Assembly: GCA_028583415.1 (NCBI GenBank)
Contig: CM053266.1
Location: 98,012,377-98,076,376, forward strand
Length of the DNA stretch: 64,000 nt
From: Protea cynaroides
Lineage: Eukaryota; Streptophyta; Magnoliopsida; Proteales; Proteaceae
Reading direction: 5' to 3'
Made by a program: the position numbers and the translations under genes. This document shows positions 49,001-57,699 of this stretch, piece after piece. The notes beneath the pieces are model-generated. The model saw only the letters and a program-made list of their open reading frames with translations, had not been told where the DNA came from and searched no databases. The number at the start of each line of letters is the position of its first letter. Positions within the stretch are counted from its first letter, which is position 1.

Positions 49001-52000
49001 AAGGTTGATTGTATCATCACACCCTCTGGTCTTTAGGGTAAAAGAGAAAAGGATTTAAATTTGGTTAACTACTCCGCACTACCCAATTCACCCCCTCCCC
49101 CTCTTGGGTTGCGTTACGGTCCAACAAGTATATCTCCCAAAAAACCAATTCTAAAAGTAAATAAAGAAGTTCTGAGTCTCAGGGATGAACCACTCATGCA
49201 TCAAGGTACTTCTTAGACAGACCAATGTTTACCTATCTTATACAAATTATCTATTTATTACTCTATATGGATCTTACAATCTTTCATCTTTTTTCACTTC
49301 CCAAGTCTCAATACAAGTAAAGTTATGCATTTAAAGGGAACCTAATATATCAGGGAAATATTAACCTTCATTTTTCCAGGGTTCAAAATTTATTGAGACA
49401 GGACGGATAGAGTGATCAAGAGCATAGTTGTCAAGCAGTCGCCTAGGCACTGCCCAAGCGTCCAGGTGGTTGGTCGCCTTATTGTATCACGCCTTGTTTT
49501 ATTTGTTTATTTACTTTTTAATTAGTATCATTTGTAGCATTTTTATTGGACATATAAAGTACATATATAGACCATAATGCTTGGAATCATGCATATTTAT
49601 TAAAAACAATAAAAATTGATGCGGTAACCCCCTCTTTTTTGTATAAATCATCTTATTAAAATGTACCCTTACAACGCCTTGGGTACGCCGTAAGTACGCC
49701 TAGGCGTCCAGGCACCTCTCCAGATCCAAAGATCGCCTTGGCACCTTGACAACTATGATAAAAAAGGAAGAGAGTTTAGATACTAAAAGCTTAGGGGGAC
49801 AGAATTTTACAGTTTATAATTTGAACCCAGATTAGGGCAAAGATAAACAGAATTAGGACCTCAAATGATTGACTAAAAGGGTAATGAAATAACCCAAACA
49901 AATAAGTGAAAAAAATAAAACAATAGATAAAGTCCAAATAAAGGGAAAAAGATCAAAAGGTAAAAAAAAAAGGAGTGACATCTGATCCAATAATTTTTTT
50001 AAATAAATATCTGATTGATAACAATTGAAGAACTAATTTGTTGAATCAGGAAACAAATCAAGGAAGAAGATTAAAAAATAAAGGAGATTATTCCAACCCA
50101 AGATTTCAGATAAGAGAACAGAGAACCAAAGCAGTCAGCTGCCACAAGCTTCAAGTATAAGGGCTAAAAACCTAAAATCCAGATTCCTTTTGGAAAACTC
50201 AGCAAGTTGTAATAGTTAGACTTCAATGTCAGAGCTGTATGAGCAATCCTAGAAAAAGACACAAATAGAAGTACCTCAAACAGACATTTTTAGCCACAGC
50301 TATATTTATCAAATATTCAAATTCTTAACTCAGACCAAAAAAAAAAAAAAGTGTCACTCATATTTTATGTATTAGTGAGTGAAAAAGCCAACTTTTGACC
50401 CCAAAAAAAATACAGAACTGAAAAATTATCCTGTGTAAAACTTAAGAACTTAAACAATTACACTTAGACCCAACAACCATGTTATGGGACCCAGAGGCTG
50501 CTGCTGACTTCCATAGCTATTCTCCCCATACTAGCTGCCAAGGGACTGAGATTGCCTCTTCTGTGCAAATGAACAGGAGATTGCATGTGTTGGGATCTCA
50601 GCCTACTAAGTACTAACATGGGCCCACTGGCTGCACTTCTCAGGTTCAAAAGTAAGGCCTAGAGAAACTCTGTTTGGATGAACTAGGAGGCCCTGCCTTT
50701 TTCAGTCTTGATCTAAATCAAGATCAGTTCATGACAATCCAATTTTCATCACCATACAGGAACTTTTGTTCACTATCTAGTAGAAACTTGACATATTTCA
50801 GAATTCTCACTCAATTATTTTCTCAGGCAAAGCTTCTGTAATTTTGTGTCAGACAGTCAGTACTTTCCTAAATCCAAATTCACATTCATATTCGGTAGAG
50901 AATCAAGCTTATCCTACTCAATGGGAATATACAGTTGATCTGACCTCAGACTATATTCATGAACATGCAGACCAATGCCTGCACCCTAGCTAGTTGTCTG
51001 AAAGAATGCACAAAGGATGCAGTTAGAAAGCACATGAAACGATGAACTAGCAACACCACCCACTTTAATGGCATTAACATGATAAGAATCAGTTCAGGAA
51101 TAAAAGAGGGCCATTTTTTTTAAATCTGGGCAACCCTAGGAGATGACCTGGCTGGTAGTCTGGACAGTTACTGATGTATCAGGCATTCAGGCAAAGTAAT
51201 ACCCACTTGTCCTGTAATCTCTAAAACTCATTACATAATTGATGGGGGAGATAGAGGGTTTCTATGCTTGAAAACATTAAGATTGATCTGAAGGCTCTTG
51301 CAATTAATCTAGATGAATTAAAAGAGGACAATAATCACTTCAGAATGAAGTTTCAAACTTTCATAAAATTGCAGAAGACCTAGTCAGCCTTAGGTGATGG
51401 CATGGCTTGTAGCATAGGCAGTTAACTAATGAAACAAGCAGACCAAACTAATATCCAGAAGTCCCATATACCTTAGTTTTCATTACATGCTTGATGGAAG
51501 ATAAGGAGTCCTTAGGCTAGAAATCTCAAAGATTAATCTCCAGGCATCTTGAAACTAATGTTGATCTCGATGAAGACTTCATCTCAAATATTGAAATTTC
51601 CATTACGAGAAAAATATAAAGGGCATTCACAAAAAGAAAAATAAAAGCAACATAGAAAATAAAAACCCTTTTATCAACCCACTAGAATAATGTCCACTAA
51701 AATTTTTAAGACCAAGCTAAGAAGAGGTATGAAACTCACTGAATCAACTGATGCAATTATGGACACCACACACATTACCAAAGCCATTTTCCAGTCAAAG
51801 ACAGGTGCACCCCATTGTAATGGATATGGAAATCTAAACCAGGGCGAAGATTTCAATGCATTAGAAGTATCCACTCGACAGTGCTTCATCCTCGAAACAT
51901 GTTTTCTGCAGGTTTCAGATATAATATTCGAGGCAGGAACATTTATGTCACAACCCTTGTAATTATAGACACCAACTTCAGTAAGAAGGAAAGCTGCAGC

Positions 52001-55000
52001 CCATGTGATTGCAAGACCCAATGGAACCTGCAGGATATATCAAAAACATGAGAATCACATTCATGGGAAGAATTTTCTGATAAAATAATACAGAATGTGC
52101 TGAAAAATAGAAGAATCAATGGACAGAAAGAATAATAGTCTTACTGCATAAATTAGAAATATCCGATGACCAAAGACAGATATTTTACGAAGATACTGCA
52201 GCAAATTTGCAGGGAAAAATACATTAGACATTTGAGGGTACAAATAACGCAATCAAAAATAAAGTTCGCAAATAACAAATCATGAAACCAGAGTTAGCCC
52301 CTTCTATCACGTTAACACGAGGCTGTAATAACATGCGAGTAACTCCCAAAATTTAATGTAAGCACAACCAGAATCTGGAGGCAATTATCTGCTTACAAGA
52401 GAAAAAATGATGACTAGCAATATCTGCACTGCACCAATCTCAATGCAAGTGGCCACTTGAGGGAAACCATAGCTATAGAAAGAGAGTCCAACAGCAGCAA
52501 TTGTAGGGGCTACAACCACTGGATTGATCAGCCTGAGAAGAAAAGAATTGCATAAAGATGAGTAATTAGAAAAGCCAAGAACAGTATCTAGAATTCAGCA
52601 AATCAATGTAGCAGAAATGATGCAGTCCAAGAAGGTCCAAGGCCCAAGCTCAAGTCAGTAATGGGTCAGCCCAAAGAACCAGTTGGTAGTGGTCCATTGC
52701 ATTGTTGTCAAGGCGTTGCCTAGGTGTCCGGGGCATTTTTTTCGGAGCTTGGGCGCCTTGGGACCATGAGAAAAGCGGTCACCCAAGCACTCTGGGCGTC
52801 GCCTGGTCACGTAGGGCGCCTTGGACACCAGAATGTCTGGCCGACCGCATTGTTTTCAATGTGTCATTCTAAATGTTCTTCAGAAGATTTATTAGGCTAG
52901 ACAGGAACATTTATTAGGCGGTACTCATTTATGACTAATATCATTTAAGTAAATGTTTCTTTAATTTTATATTTTATTTACTTAAGATATTATTCATAAA
53001 TAAGCAAATACCAAAAAAACCAAAAAAAATTTGAATCCAATAAAAATAGTCTAAAATTCAAATTCCAGAAGAATAAAAAATCAACCCTCCAGTTCAAGAA
53101 CAAAAACCATATTTTTGGATGCGGGGGTATTTTCAACTTCCAAATGCTAGGCTTTTTTCCAAATATAAAAATTTCATAAATCTTATTATAGTAAAGCATC
53201 ATTAAAAACTAAGAGCACGCCAAATTAATCTCTTACTTTGATGCCCAAAAAATAATTTACATTCAGACGACTTTAAAATGTATTCGCGTACTCCGAACAA
53301 AGTTTGACTGGAGTGTAACTCCTTCATTATAACTCGGATTCAAACAATCTCAAATTTGTTGGAAAGCTGATTATGCTACCTTTGTAATGAATTCGAGATT
53401 GTTTGAATCCAATCTATATTAAAGGAGTTACACTCCGATCAAATTTGTTAGAAGTACGCAAATGTTAGTTATAAATACGTATTGCCTACTTAACTCATTA
53501 TTTGTTGCCTTGTTGGTTTTCTCATATTAATTAAGTTGTCTTAAATGTTGATTATTTATGTAGAATATTGTATATTTATAAACATTAATATAGCATTAAT
53601 ATTTTAAAAATAAAAACAAAATACACTAGGAAAGCCTTGGTCACCTAGGCGCCCAGGATAGCCCCGATTGCCTTGGATCGCCTTGTCGCCTTGACAACTA
53701 TGGTCCATTGGACCAACCCAAAGATCAAACCACTAGCTGAACATTGTTCACGTGGTACTGTTCACGTGAACAGTGCCAGTAGATTTCCTTCCTATTTTAT
53801 TAAGTTATTTGTCTCCTAAATATTTGGTTCAGTTATCTTAGAGTTAGTTTCCTAAATTGTTGGTTTGTTAGTTTGGAAACTTTTCCTTTTAATTCTTGCC
53901 TCAATTTAAGTTAGGAGAGTCCTCAGGGAGTCAACTTTCCTTGTTTTGTTTACTTTCAGTTTTGGACATTCTATTATCTTTTTCCTATAATCTTTTATGA
54001 GAATTATAAATAAGAAGAAAGATGGTAAGGACGGTTGACTTAGTAGAAACCAGAAAAATATTGAATTTTTTTTTTTGTTGAGTCTCCCACGGTTGTGAGA
54101 ATCAACCACACATTTCTACTTCTATTTTTCTAAGAATTGTTCTTGCTATTGAGTTATACTTCTTCTCTATCTTGTTGCGACATTCTTACTGCTGTTTCTG
54201 AGACTTATAACACATCTGGGAAGAAGATACAACCAGGTTTCTCGATCTGATCTCTCTTTGGACAGAGTCAACAAGACAGTCAATTTTTGAGATCTTTTGG
54301 TTTCTTCTGTAGTGGCCGGATGACTCTCAAATTTAGATATGTTATCATGCATATCCCAAAACCCTTTCCCTCCAAATTTGAGCCTTTTCTAACGGTTGGA
54401 TCTCAAGATAAGTGAGTTTTTCTATAATTCTATAATTCTGATTCTGCTAAAATACAGGCTTGAGACCTACGGGCAAGATTGGTTTCGATCCCACCCGTTG
54501 GATGAAGTCCATCTTCTGAAGTATTATTTCTCATATCCTAAGGATCATTCTTTTCAAGTTTCGAAGCATTCTATCGGATAGATTTGAAGTGGAGTAATTA
54601 TTTGTCAAATTCAATCATTCTTACTTGTTAAAGTGTTAAATTTGAATTGGGCTGGTTGAAAGATGATACTCTAGCAAGGTTTGGGCATAAATTGAGATGT
54701 AACCCTACCTTGCCATCAAGAAATACAGGACAAAACCTGTGAATTGGAATGATAATCTAAAGTGATTTCACAAAACTTGTGATTTGGAAAGCTAAGCTAA
54801 AGTGAATTCATAAATATCAACACCTACTGCCTTGTCCCAGAAAGCCCTTTTATAAGCTCTTACAACAAAATGCAGTAAGGTTTATGATACATATACAGCA
54901 AGTCAATCAATTCAAATTCATGATACTAAGAGAGTGAATCATGTTTTGTTTCTCTATTTTCTTCATCAACCTTAACATTGCAAAAGACTCAGAGGAATGA

Positions 55001-55711
55001 CAGCTGAAAAGGAAGCTAAAAGGGCAAAGGAATGAATAAAATAATCCGAAAGTCCAAAAGAAGCTTGAAGACAAATTCATAACGTCTAAACTTATACTTT
55101 AAGACTTAACCCTGTGTCAAATTAAACAGGAAGAGCTCAGCAAATATGCAATACCCTAAAATCTAGTAAACATTGCTACTCTTTTGGGTGGGAGGTGAGT
55201 GCACATCCAGGTGTGATCTTGGCTAGATTTCCTCCCTTCCACCATCCTCATTTTGTAAAAGAAACCTCATAAACAATTACACATTCATTCTGTTAATATT
55301 GCCAACATCTATTCCGTCCACCATAGGAAAAAAAAATATTGAAAAGACCCAACATTTATCCTTATGAATAAATTGAATACATTTAGGTGCCGTTTGTTAA
55401 CACTCCCACGGAGTTTTCCTGCTGTTCATTTGTTTCACACAAACAGAAATATAGTAGAAATGAGTTTTGCAATGCTGGTTCATTTTTGTATTCCCATGCA
55501 ACGAACCAGGCATTTGAAACAAAAAAAAAAAAATGAATAGAAACAAAAGACAAAATTGGAAGTGTCCTTTCATCCAAAATAAAAATTTAAAAAAAAAAAA
55601 ATTAGAACTGTCCTGTTCCAGTGAAACTCCAAGGGAGTGTTACCAACCGGTACCACTGACCATCTCTCTCTCTCTCTCTCTGACCATCTTCAGCGATCCA
55701 GCCCATCCCGT

Positions 55712-55781
<70 letters not shown>

Positions 55782-57009
55782 CCCCATTGTCCACAATTTG
55801 ATCTCTATAACTCCATCTGCTTCTTTCTCATTGCTTTAGTTTAACTTTCAATTTAACTCCAGCCATGGTTTTAAGTATCGATACGATACGCGTATCCACC
55901 GATACGTGTCCGTATCAACAGTGGTTGATACGATACTCTTCGATATGCATCTCTCCTTTTTGTTAAAAGTGTACCCACATGTATCAACCGTATTGAACTG
56001 ATACGGCTCGATACACTTAAGTTTCCATTCTTGCTAAAAAATTAAAAAAATAAAAAATAAATAAACCTAGTACTCGAAGTGCATCTAAACGATACAGCTC
56101 AATACACCTCGACACTGTTCAATACACCTTGTTACAAACCAATATGGTTCGACATGGTCTGATACAGTTGATACGCACATATAAAACTTGATACAACTGA
56201 TTTTTTTCACTTTTCTGATCTTCTTCTTTGCTGAAAACATATAGTTCATGCAAACCGAAGGTTGTAGCTCATTAAATGTCATCAAATGTCTTTAATCCTT
56301 GGAAATACTTCAAGATTGATTATTATAGTGTTTTTATGCTTAAAAATTATGTTTTGCATGTTCCCTAATCATTTTATTCCGTATCTTGCCCCGTATCCTA
56401 GCGTATCCACCGTATCCACAATACGATACGACCTGACCAATACACTATCGATACGCGATACTTTAATCCTTGACTCCGGCCCTCTCAACTCCATAGGATT
56501 AGAATATTCTTAGGTAAACATAAACCATCAAATTGGAAACAAAAGTGTTTCCGTAATTGTGCTTTCCAAATGCATTTCTTTTTCTTTTTTATTCAAAAAC
56601 ACTTTTGCTCCATGTTAACCAAATGTATTTCTACCCCACAGCAGTACTCCCCAAGAACAAAAACTAAAATAAAATTCTAGCTCAAAACACTCCCACTGAA
56701 CAAAATGTAGTAAAATGGAACCTTAATAACTGCAAACACTTTTATTTTGTTTCTCACGAAGAAAAGATTCCAGTGAACTGAAAAGCATCCTGTATATCTA
56801 TGTACATCTTGCAAAATGATAAATAAATTTTGTTCCATTTGACAACCCACATACATAAGCAAAGAAACCAATAAATGTAGACAAGCATAAAGATTTTAAG
56901 GAACAAACCTCAGAAAGAGTGACATTAGTCCACTATACCCCAATACTGCTTGAAATGCAGAAGATATGATAATAGCCCCCTGCAACTCCCTCATGATATG
57001 CCTAAAATT
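30191..57009 (-). CDS. NAT12: Nucleobase-ascorbate transporter (NAT11/NAT12 type), last seven exons
   Basis: Membrane carrier of the NAT (xanthine/uracil permease) family. Family members move purines, uracil or ascorbate; the plant NAT12 substrate is not settled. Seven exons with GT-AG sites join to exactly 1320 nt (439 codons plus TGA). Visible in order: FRHIMRELQGAII, LINPVVVAPTIAAVG, YLRKISVFGHRIFLIYA, YKGCDINVP, WFRFPYPLQWG, the family signature region GTGTGSTTLTENVHTIAVT, NLRYSEAGSSRNIIIVG, and a C-terminus QERGVYVWS to FRWVKWVGL. The signature has histidine where most NATs have glycine (ENVH), as I recall for the NAT11/12 clade. That clade is about 700 residues, so roughly 270 N-terminal residues, including the long hydrophilic head, lie beyond the window. 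Introns are 4376, 201, 117, 14216, 6216 and 373 bp, and the large ones are full of transposons. No stop, frameshift or lost splice site is seen. Confidence 0.95.
30786..31072 (-). CDS. NAT12: NAT exon
   Basis: 287 nt, KVGGFIASIPDVMVA to GPIYSKYGG. Acceptor GCTTATAG, donor GTAAGC. Confidence 0.95.
31130..32470. other. NAT intron, no element recognised
   Basis: AT-rich intron sequence with a T-rich run near 31590. The plus-strand frame at 32130-32348 has no recognisable family. Confidence 0.5.
32992..34049. mobile_element. hAT element with cgagatctcg repeats, inner copy
   Basis: 1058 bp; ends CATGGAATAAAATCTCGG and CAAGGTTTAAAATCTCGG (reverse strand); perfect 8 bp duplication CTTCGAAC (32984-32991 and 34050-34057). 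Both ends carry arrays of the palindrome ctcggcgagatctcgccgag (near 33004, 33096 and 33963). A 76-codon plus-strand frame at 33354-33584 is not recognised. Confidence 0.88.
34417..34673 (+). other. Exon-like fragment in the Pack-MULE, unidentified
   Basis: Open for 86 codons (ending KDGQKMGNFR) and followed by a good donor, AG|GTGAGT, at 34674. A second overlapping frame starts MSSNSENDES. Neither joins in frame with the heat-shock-factor exon, so it may come from a different captured gene. I do not recognise it. Confidence 0.4.
34867..34973 (+). pseudogene. Captured heat shock factor (HSF) DNA-binding-domain exon
   Basis: After acceptor ttctgcag, GGT TTT AGA AAG GTA GAT reads GFRKVD. After a one-base deletion near 34892 the other frame reads DKWEFANEGFLRGQKHLL and NVKRKK, then TAG at 34971. 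This is the second half of the plant HSF DNA-binding domain, and it starts at the conserved HSF intron position. The deletion prevents a full domain. The donor gene is presumably elsewhere in the genome. Confidence 0.85.
35963..36340. repeat. Fold-back sequence with three related arms
   Basis: The stretch cgaatagatctttaaa...ggacataggaata (35967-36030) recurs inverted at about 36113-36185 (attcctatgttcgaa...tttaaagatcttttcga). A third, weaker inverted copy begins near 36284 (attcctatatccgaatt). It could be a decayed MITE. No target duplication was found. Confidence 0.5.
36722..36840 (-). mobile_element. 3' end fragment of an RTE LINE
   Basis: Starts on the plus strand with a caa repeat, then agccttatcccaaca. 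It matches in reverse the 3' ends of the RTE copies at 47550-47660 and 62440-62556 (ttgtttcaagtat, gggataaggctttg). It is a heavily 5'-truncated copy on the minus strand. Confidence 0.8.
36980..37049. repeat. Microsatellite (GT)n(AG)n
   Basis: A GT run of about 14 units is followed by an AG run of about 20 units, inside a NAT intron. Confidence 0.95.
37289..37523 (-). CDS. NAT12: NAT exon with signature motif
   Basis: 235 nt, VGSYHASSLLVASRP to ACILILLSLVG. It contains the substrate-pathway signature region ENVHTIAVTK. Acceptor TTATTAG, donor GTAAGT, phase 1. Confidence 0.95.
38377..39912 (+). pseudogene. RTE endonuclease and start of RT
   Basis: One frame throughout, with stops at 38818 (TAA), 38953 (TGA) and 39484 (TAG) and no frameshift. 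Endonuclease motifs: IELASWNIRSLT, IAYIQETRW, GMGILVDKDLKNEVVDV, IINIISVYAPQVGLD. The later conserved residues are changed (IIEDDLNRHV in place of a GDLN-type motif, QINFFLT in place of QIDFFLT). From about 39330 the linker to RT begins (SWWWDDEVQ). It ends at the LTR element insertion. Confidence 0.85.
39984..40056. promoter_or_regulatory. CACGTG (G-box) palindrome array in LTR
   Basis: ttcacgtgaa occurs at 39984, 39999 and 40044, with a variant ttcacgtaaa at 40014. CACGTG is the G-box bound by plant bZIP and bHLH factors. The related solo LTR at 52618-54718 has cacgtg sites near 53757 and 53764. A role in LTR transcription is inferred. Confidence 0.5.
40319..40330 (+). promoter_or_regulatory. 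LTR TATA box
   Basis: ctataaataagg, about 340 bases before the LTR end. The solo LTR has attataaataag at about 54003, in the same relative place. Confidence 0.55.
40662..40676 (+). promoter_or_regulatory. Primer binding site (tRNA-iMet)
   Basis: TTGGTATCAGAGCAT, one base after the LTR end. The second unit has the same at 42230-42244. It overlaps the gag start codon. Confidence 0.9.
40675..41952 (+). CDS. Gag, first copy
   Basis: 425 codons, open from ATGGCTGAGGAG (chosen because it lies just after the PBS) to TGA. A short coiled-coil-like N-terminus (LVNLVLQRLTKLDAKLD) is followed by a Ty3/gypsy capsid region (AFQDWLNALNDYFDWF, GARDWWRNYKY, EEMKEELKEKYLP, YVYQFDQLCARSG, FRLGLRPEIREKM) and one CCHC knuckle, CYHCNAYGHFARDC, that binds RNA. 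It would build virus-like particles if expressed. No protease or RT follows, so the element would need other elements' enzymes. Confidence 0.92.
   Translation: MAEESSTSPNQTNNLNDLVNLVLQRLTKLDAKLDSMDGRISNLEEWDNPRPARLEAPRREIPIANLMPRRVPRAPQKVPREEYQDPPYEDYDGNQPIRYQTHKVRMDLKEFHGRQDPEAFQDWLNALNDYFDWFSLPEPRKLQVARSKLVGGARDWWRNYKYILMRSRREPTTWEEMKEELKEKYLPRSFQRRLHDQLNNLRQGTMSIEDYVYQFDQLCARSGSRDNDDQMISRFRLGLRPEIREKMGVVDIVSFNDCVDKVFQAEDLLKSTPKPTSSSYELKHPTPNNKAIGTTSHATPTTDKGKTPIVAATDVQCYHCNAYGHFARDCPQKLKVNSLVAAIEANPDTQVCEPQSDDTSVPNTDAMDDGEDSYGIHIISSMVLIASKIDVNNFDAFAKAPGIEKVTTVLMKTTILWRQLRKMKN
41988..42228 (+). repeat. Partial LTR between the two gag copies
   Basis: 241 bp matching the last third of the 5' LTR from gactcaaccgaactc to gccatca. 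It shares changes with the third LTR copy that the first lacks (cgacatc...aacctgcccagg, gtgtcgg, gatcata). Confidence 0.9.
42243..43520 (+). CDS. Gag, second copy
   Basis: Same 425-codon frame as 40675-41952, offset by 1568 bp. I see three base differences: one changes valine to alanine (DKAFQAED), one isoleucine to methionine (GKTPMVAAT), one is silent. Both frames are fully open, unlike nearly all other element genes here, so the duplication is recent. Confidence 0.92.
   Translation: MAEESSTSPNQTNNLNDLVNLVLQRLTKLDAKLDSMDGRISNLEEWDNPRPARLEAPRREIPIANLMPRRVPRAPQKVPREEYQDPPYEDYDGNQPIRYQTHKVRMDLKEFHGRQDPEAFQDWLNALNDYFDWFSLPEPRKLQVARSKLVGGARDWWRNYKYILMRSRREPTTWEEMKEELKEKYLPRSFQRRLHDQLNNLRQGTMSIEDYVYQFDQLCARSGSRDNDDQMISRFRLGLRPEIREKMGVVDIVSFNDCVDKAFQAEDLLKSTPKPTSSSYELKHPTPNNKAIGTTSHATPTTDKGKTPMVAATDVQCYHCNAYGHFARDCPQKLKVNSLVAAIEANPDTQVCEPQSDDTSVPNTDAMDDGEDSYGIHIISSMVLIASKIDVNNFDAFAKAPGIEKVTTVLMKTTILWRQLRKMKN
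43556..43796 (+). repeat. Terminal partial LTR
   Basis: 241 bp, nearly identical to 41988-42228 (ttgttactgg in place of ttgttgctgg). It ends CCATCA directly before the GAGGT duplication. Confidence 0.9.
43802..45008 (+). pseudogene. RTE reverse transcriptase, middle part
   Basis: Follows the LTR element insertion. Motifs: DLEKAYDKVPRELIWHV, NVATSVKTVEG, LGLHQGT, the active-site region CMLFTNDIVLVDE (family FADD, so one aspartate is asparagine), and the C-terminal IIRPAMMYGAECWAVK and MRMLRWMHGKTRKDK. Stops and frame changes occur at 44443 and near 44500. The last LINE segment, 47362-47640, continues with VQRR-type sequence. Confidence 0.85.
43905..43983 (+). mobile_element. Small poly(A) retroposon in the LINE
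   Basis: 79 bp ending in about 17 A, flanked by agatgaatggaag (43892-43904) and agatgaatggagg (43984-43996), a 13 bp duplication with one change. The RTE copy at 60990-61020 lacks it. It looks like a very short LINE-mobilised transcript end. The source is unknown. Confidence 0.7.
45039..46052. mobile_element. hAT element with cgcctaggcg repeats, inner copy
   Basis: 1014 bp, perfect TIR CATAGTTGTCAAGGCG and perfect 8 bp duplication CTTCACGT (45031-45038 and 46053-46060). It is inserted 22 bp inside the end of another copy of its own family. Subterminal regions are full of gcctaggcg-type palindromes. Same family as 52700, 59243 and smaller relatives. Confidence 0.93.
45632..45760. repeat. Long hairpin inside the hAT family
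   Basis: Arms cggagtgtaactcctt...ggattcaagcaatct and agattgcttgaatccg...aaggagttacactccg are almost perfectly complementary around a loop of about 40 bases. The same fold-back is in the copies at 53310-53436 and 59830-59957. Confidence 0.8.
47668..49127. mobile_element. Probable solo LTR, lineage unassigned
   Basis: 1460 bp between two GTATA copies (47663-47667 and 49128-49132), starting TGTTTTGG and ending ccaacaa. The right end (ttcaccccctcccc, cggtccaaca) is typical of copia LTR ends. A stretch near 48230-48480 repeats gtcgaccgg-like motifs. The last base after CA is one too many, which lowers confidence. Confidence 0.55.
49423..49757. mobile_element. Short hAT relative of the cgcctaggcg family
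   Basis: 335 bp with ends CATAGTTGTCAAG and CTTGACAACTATG. Flanks (ATCAAGAG, ATAAAAAA) match at only five of eight bases, so it is old. It lacks most of the interior of the 1 kb copies. Confidence 0.75.
49758..51739. other. NAT intron, no element recognised
   Basis: AT-rich sequence between the short hAT copy and the 288 nt exon. I see no coding motif, TIR or LTR in it. Confidence 0.5.
51740..52027 (-). CDS. NAT12: NAT exon, 288 nt
   Basis: 96 codons, VPLGLAITWAAAFLL to VSIIASVDS. It contains the cysteine-bearing loop YKGCDINVP and CRVDTSNAL. Donor GTGAGT, phase 0. The next intron is 14.2 kb. Confidence 0.95.
52145..52195 (-). CDS. NAT12: NAT exon, 51 nt
   Basis: Seventeen codons (YLRKISVFGHRIFLIYA), between GCTGCAG and GTAAGA. 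Both boundaries are in phase 0. Confidence 0.95.
52397..52532 (-). CDS. NAT12: NAT exon
   Basis: 136 nt, LINPVVVAPTIAAVG to QILLVIIFSL. Acceptor TTCTCAG, donor GTAAGC. It encodes transmembrane segments. Confidence 0.95.
52618..54718 (+). mobile_element. Solo LTR related to the gag-only element, with a hAT insertion
   Basis: Starts TGATGCAGTCCAAGAAG and ends TTGCCATCA like the LTR at 39918; flanked by AGAAA (52613-52617 and 54719-54723). It has a G-box pair near 53760 and a TATA box near 54003. Without the 52700-53702 insertion it is about 1.09 kb. No internal region remains. Confidence 0.85.
52700..53702. mobile_element. hAT element with cgcctaggcg repeats
   Basis: 1003 bp, ends CATTGTTGTCAAGGCG and CGCCTTGACAACTATG, perfect 8 bp duplication GTCCATTG (52692-52699 and 53703-53710). 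The interior, including the hairpin, is homologous to the copy at 45039-46052. Confidence 0.92.
55663..55780. repeat. Microsatellite (CT)n, interrupted
   Basis: CT runs at 55663-55681 and 55712-55780. They create the serine/leucine and arginine/glutamate frames on either strand, which are not genes. Confidence 0.95.
55864..56472. mobile_element. hAT MITE with gatacgtatc repeats
   Basis: 609 bp, ends CATGGTTTTAAGTATCG and the reverse of CGATACTTTAATCCTTG, flanks ACTCCAGC (55856-55863) and ACTCCGGC (56473-56480). Both ends are dense in cgatacg and cgtatcc. Its terminal bases (CATGG/CAAGG) resemble those of the cgagatctcg family. Confidence 0.85.
56909..57009 (-). CDS. NAT12: NAT exon (first in window)
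   Basis: 101 nt, NFRHIMRELQG to GYSGLMSLFLR, after acceptor TTGCAG and before donor GTTTGT. It ends in phase 2; the G starting the next exon completes the arginine codon. Confidence 0.93.
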
Positions 57010-57214
57010 CTGCAACAGTAAATGATTTATGATGAGGTTTAATTGAAGTCAGCATGAATAAGTAAGCTATTAATGAAAGAGTAACGTTGTCATCAAATAT
57101 TCAAATGTTCATAGAATAGAATGTAAAAGAAAATTGGCAAAAGGCATTGTGTATTGACCTTGTACGTGCTGCAGTCATTGGATGGACAGATGGCATGTGC
57201 CATACCATTTCTGC

Positions 57215-57300
57215 CTGAAGCAAGGGTAAAGCTGCAGACATAAGCCCCTCCCTAGACCCTGCAGTGGTGGGAGCCTTGTGCACTAGGTACACCCTTTCTT
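57215..57300 (+). mobile_element. Possible Au-type SINE 3' end
   Basis: The run from gggtaaagctgcagacata to ggagccttgtgcactaggta resembles the 3' half of plant Au SINEs as I remember it. The pol III boxes are not clear upstream, so only a fragment is present. Confidence 0.35.
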
Positions 57301-57699
57301 TGCTGGTTTGGGGTTCTTACTGCGGGGTTGACCATCACTGGCTTTTGTTTGTAGCCGAATATTCTATGGCTGGTGAATCTATTTGTGCTGGTTAGTACTT
57401 TTGGTGCTCCACTTTATTTAAAGATGCCATATCTGGGGTTTTATTTGCTGTCCCTCCTCCATGCATATGGTCTGGTTTATTTATGTGATCCTGTTATTGC
57501 TGCAATGTGATGTTGGGGCTGTCGGTTCTCTTTGTTTTTATCCCACGTGTTATTTGTCCATATGAGGTGTTCCACATGAAGGGAAGATACAGCCCGTTGA
57601 GGATTATTGCCGAAGCTTATTGAAGATTATTATCTATATGGTTGGGCATCAAAAAGGAATGGGATTTTGTCACTACAAATGAAGGATTAGTTGTTGGCA

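Noticed and set aside
55602..55844. Serine/leucine-rich and arginine/glutamate-rich frames
   Set aside because: They translate a CT microsatellite.
57101..57292. Earlier NAT exon upstream of 57009
   Set aside because: The minus-strand frame does not resemble the NAT N-terminal region; the sequence looks like a SINE end instead.
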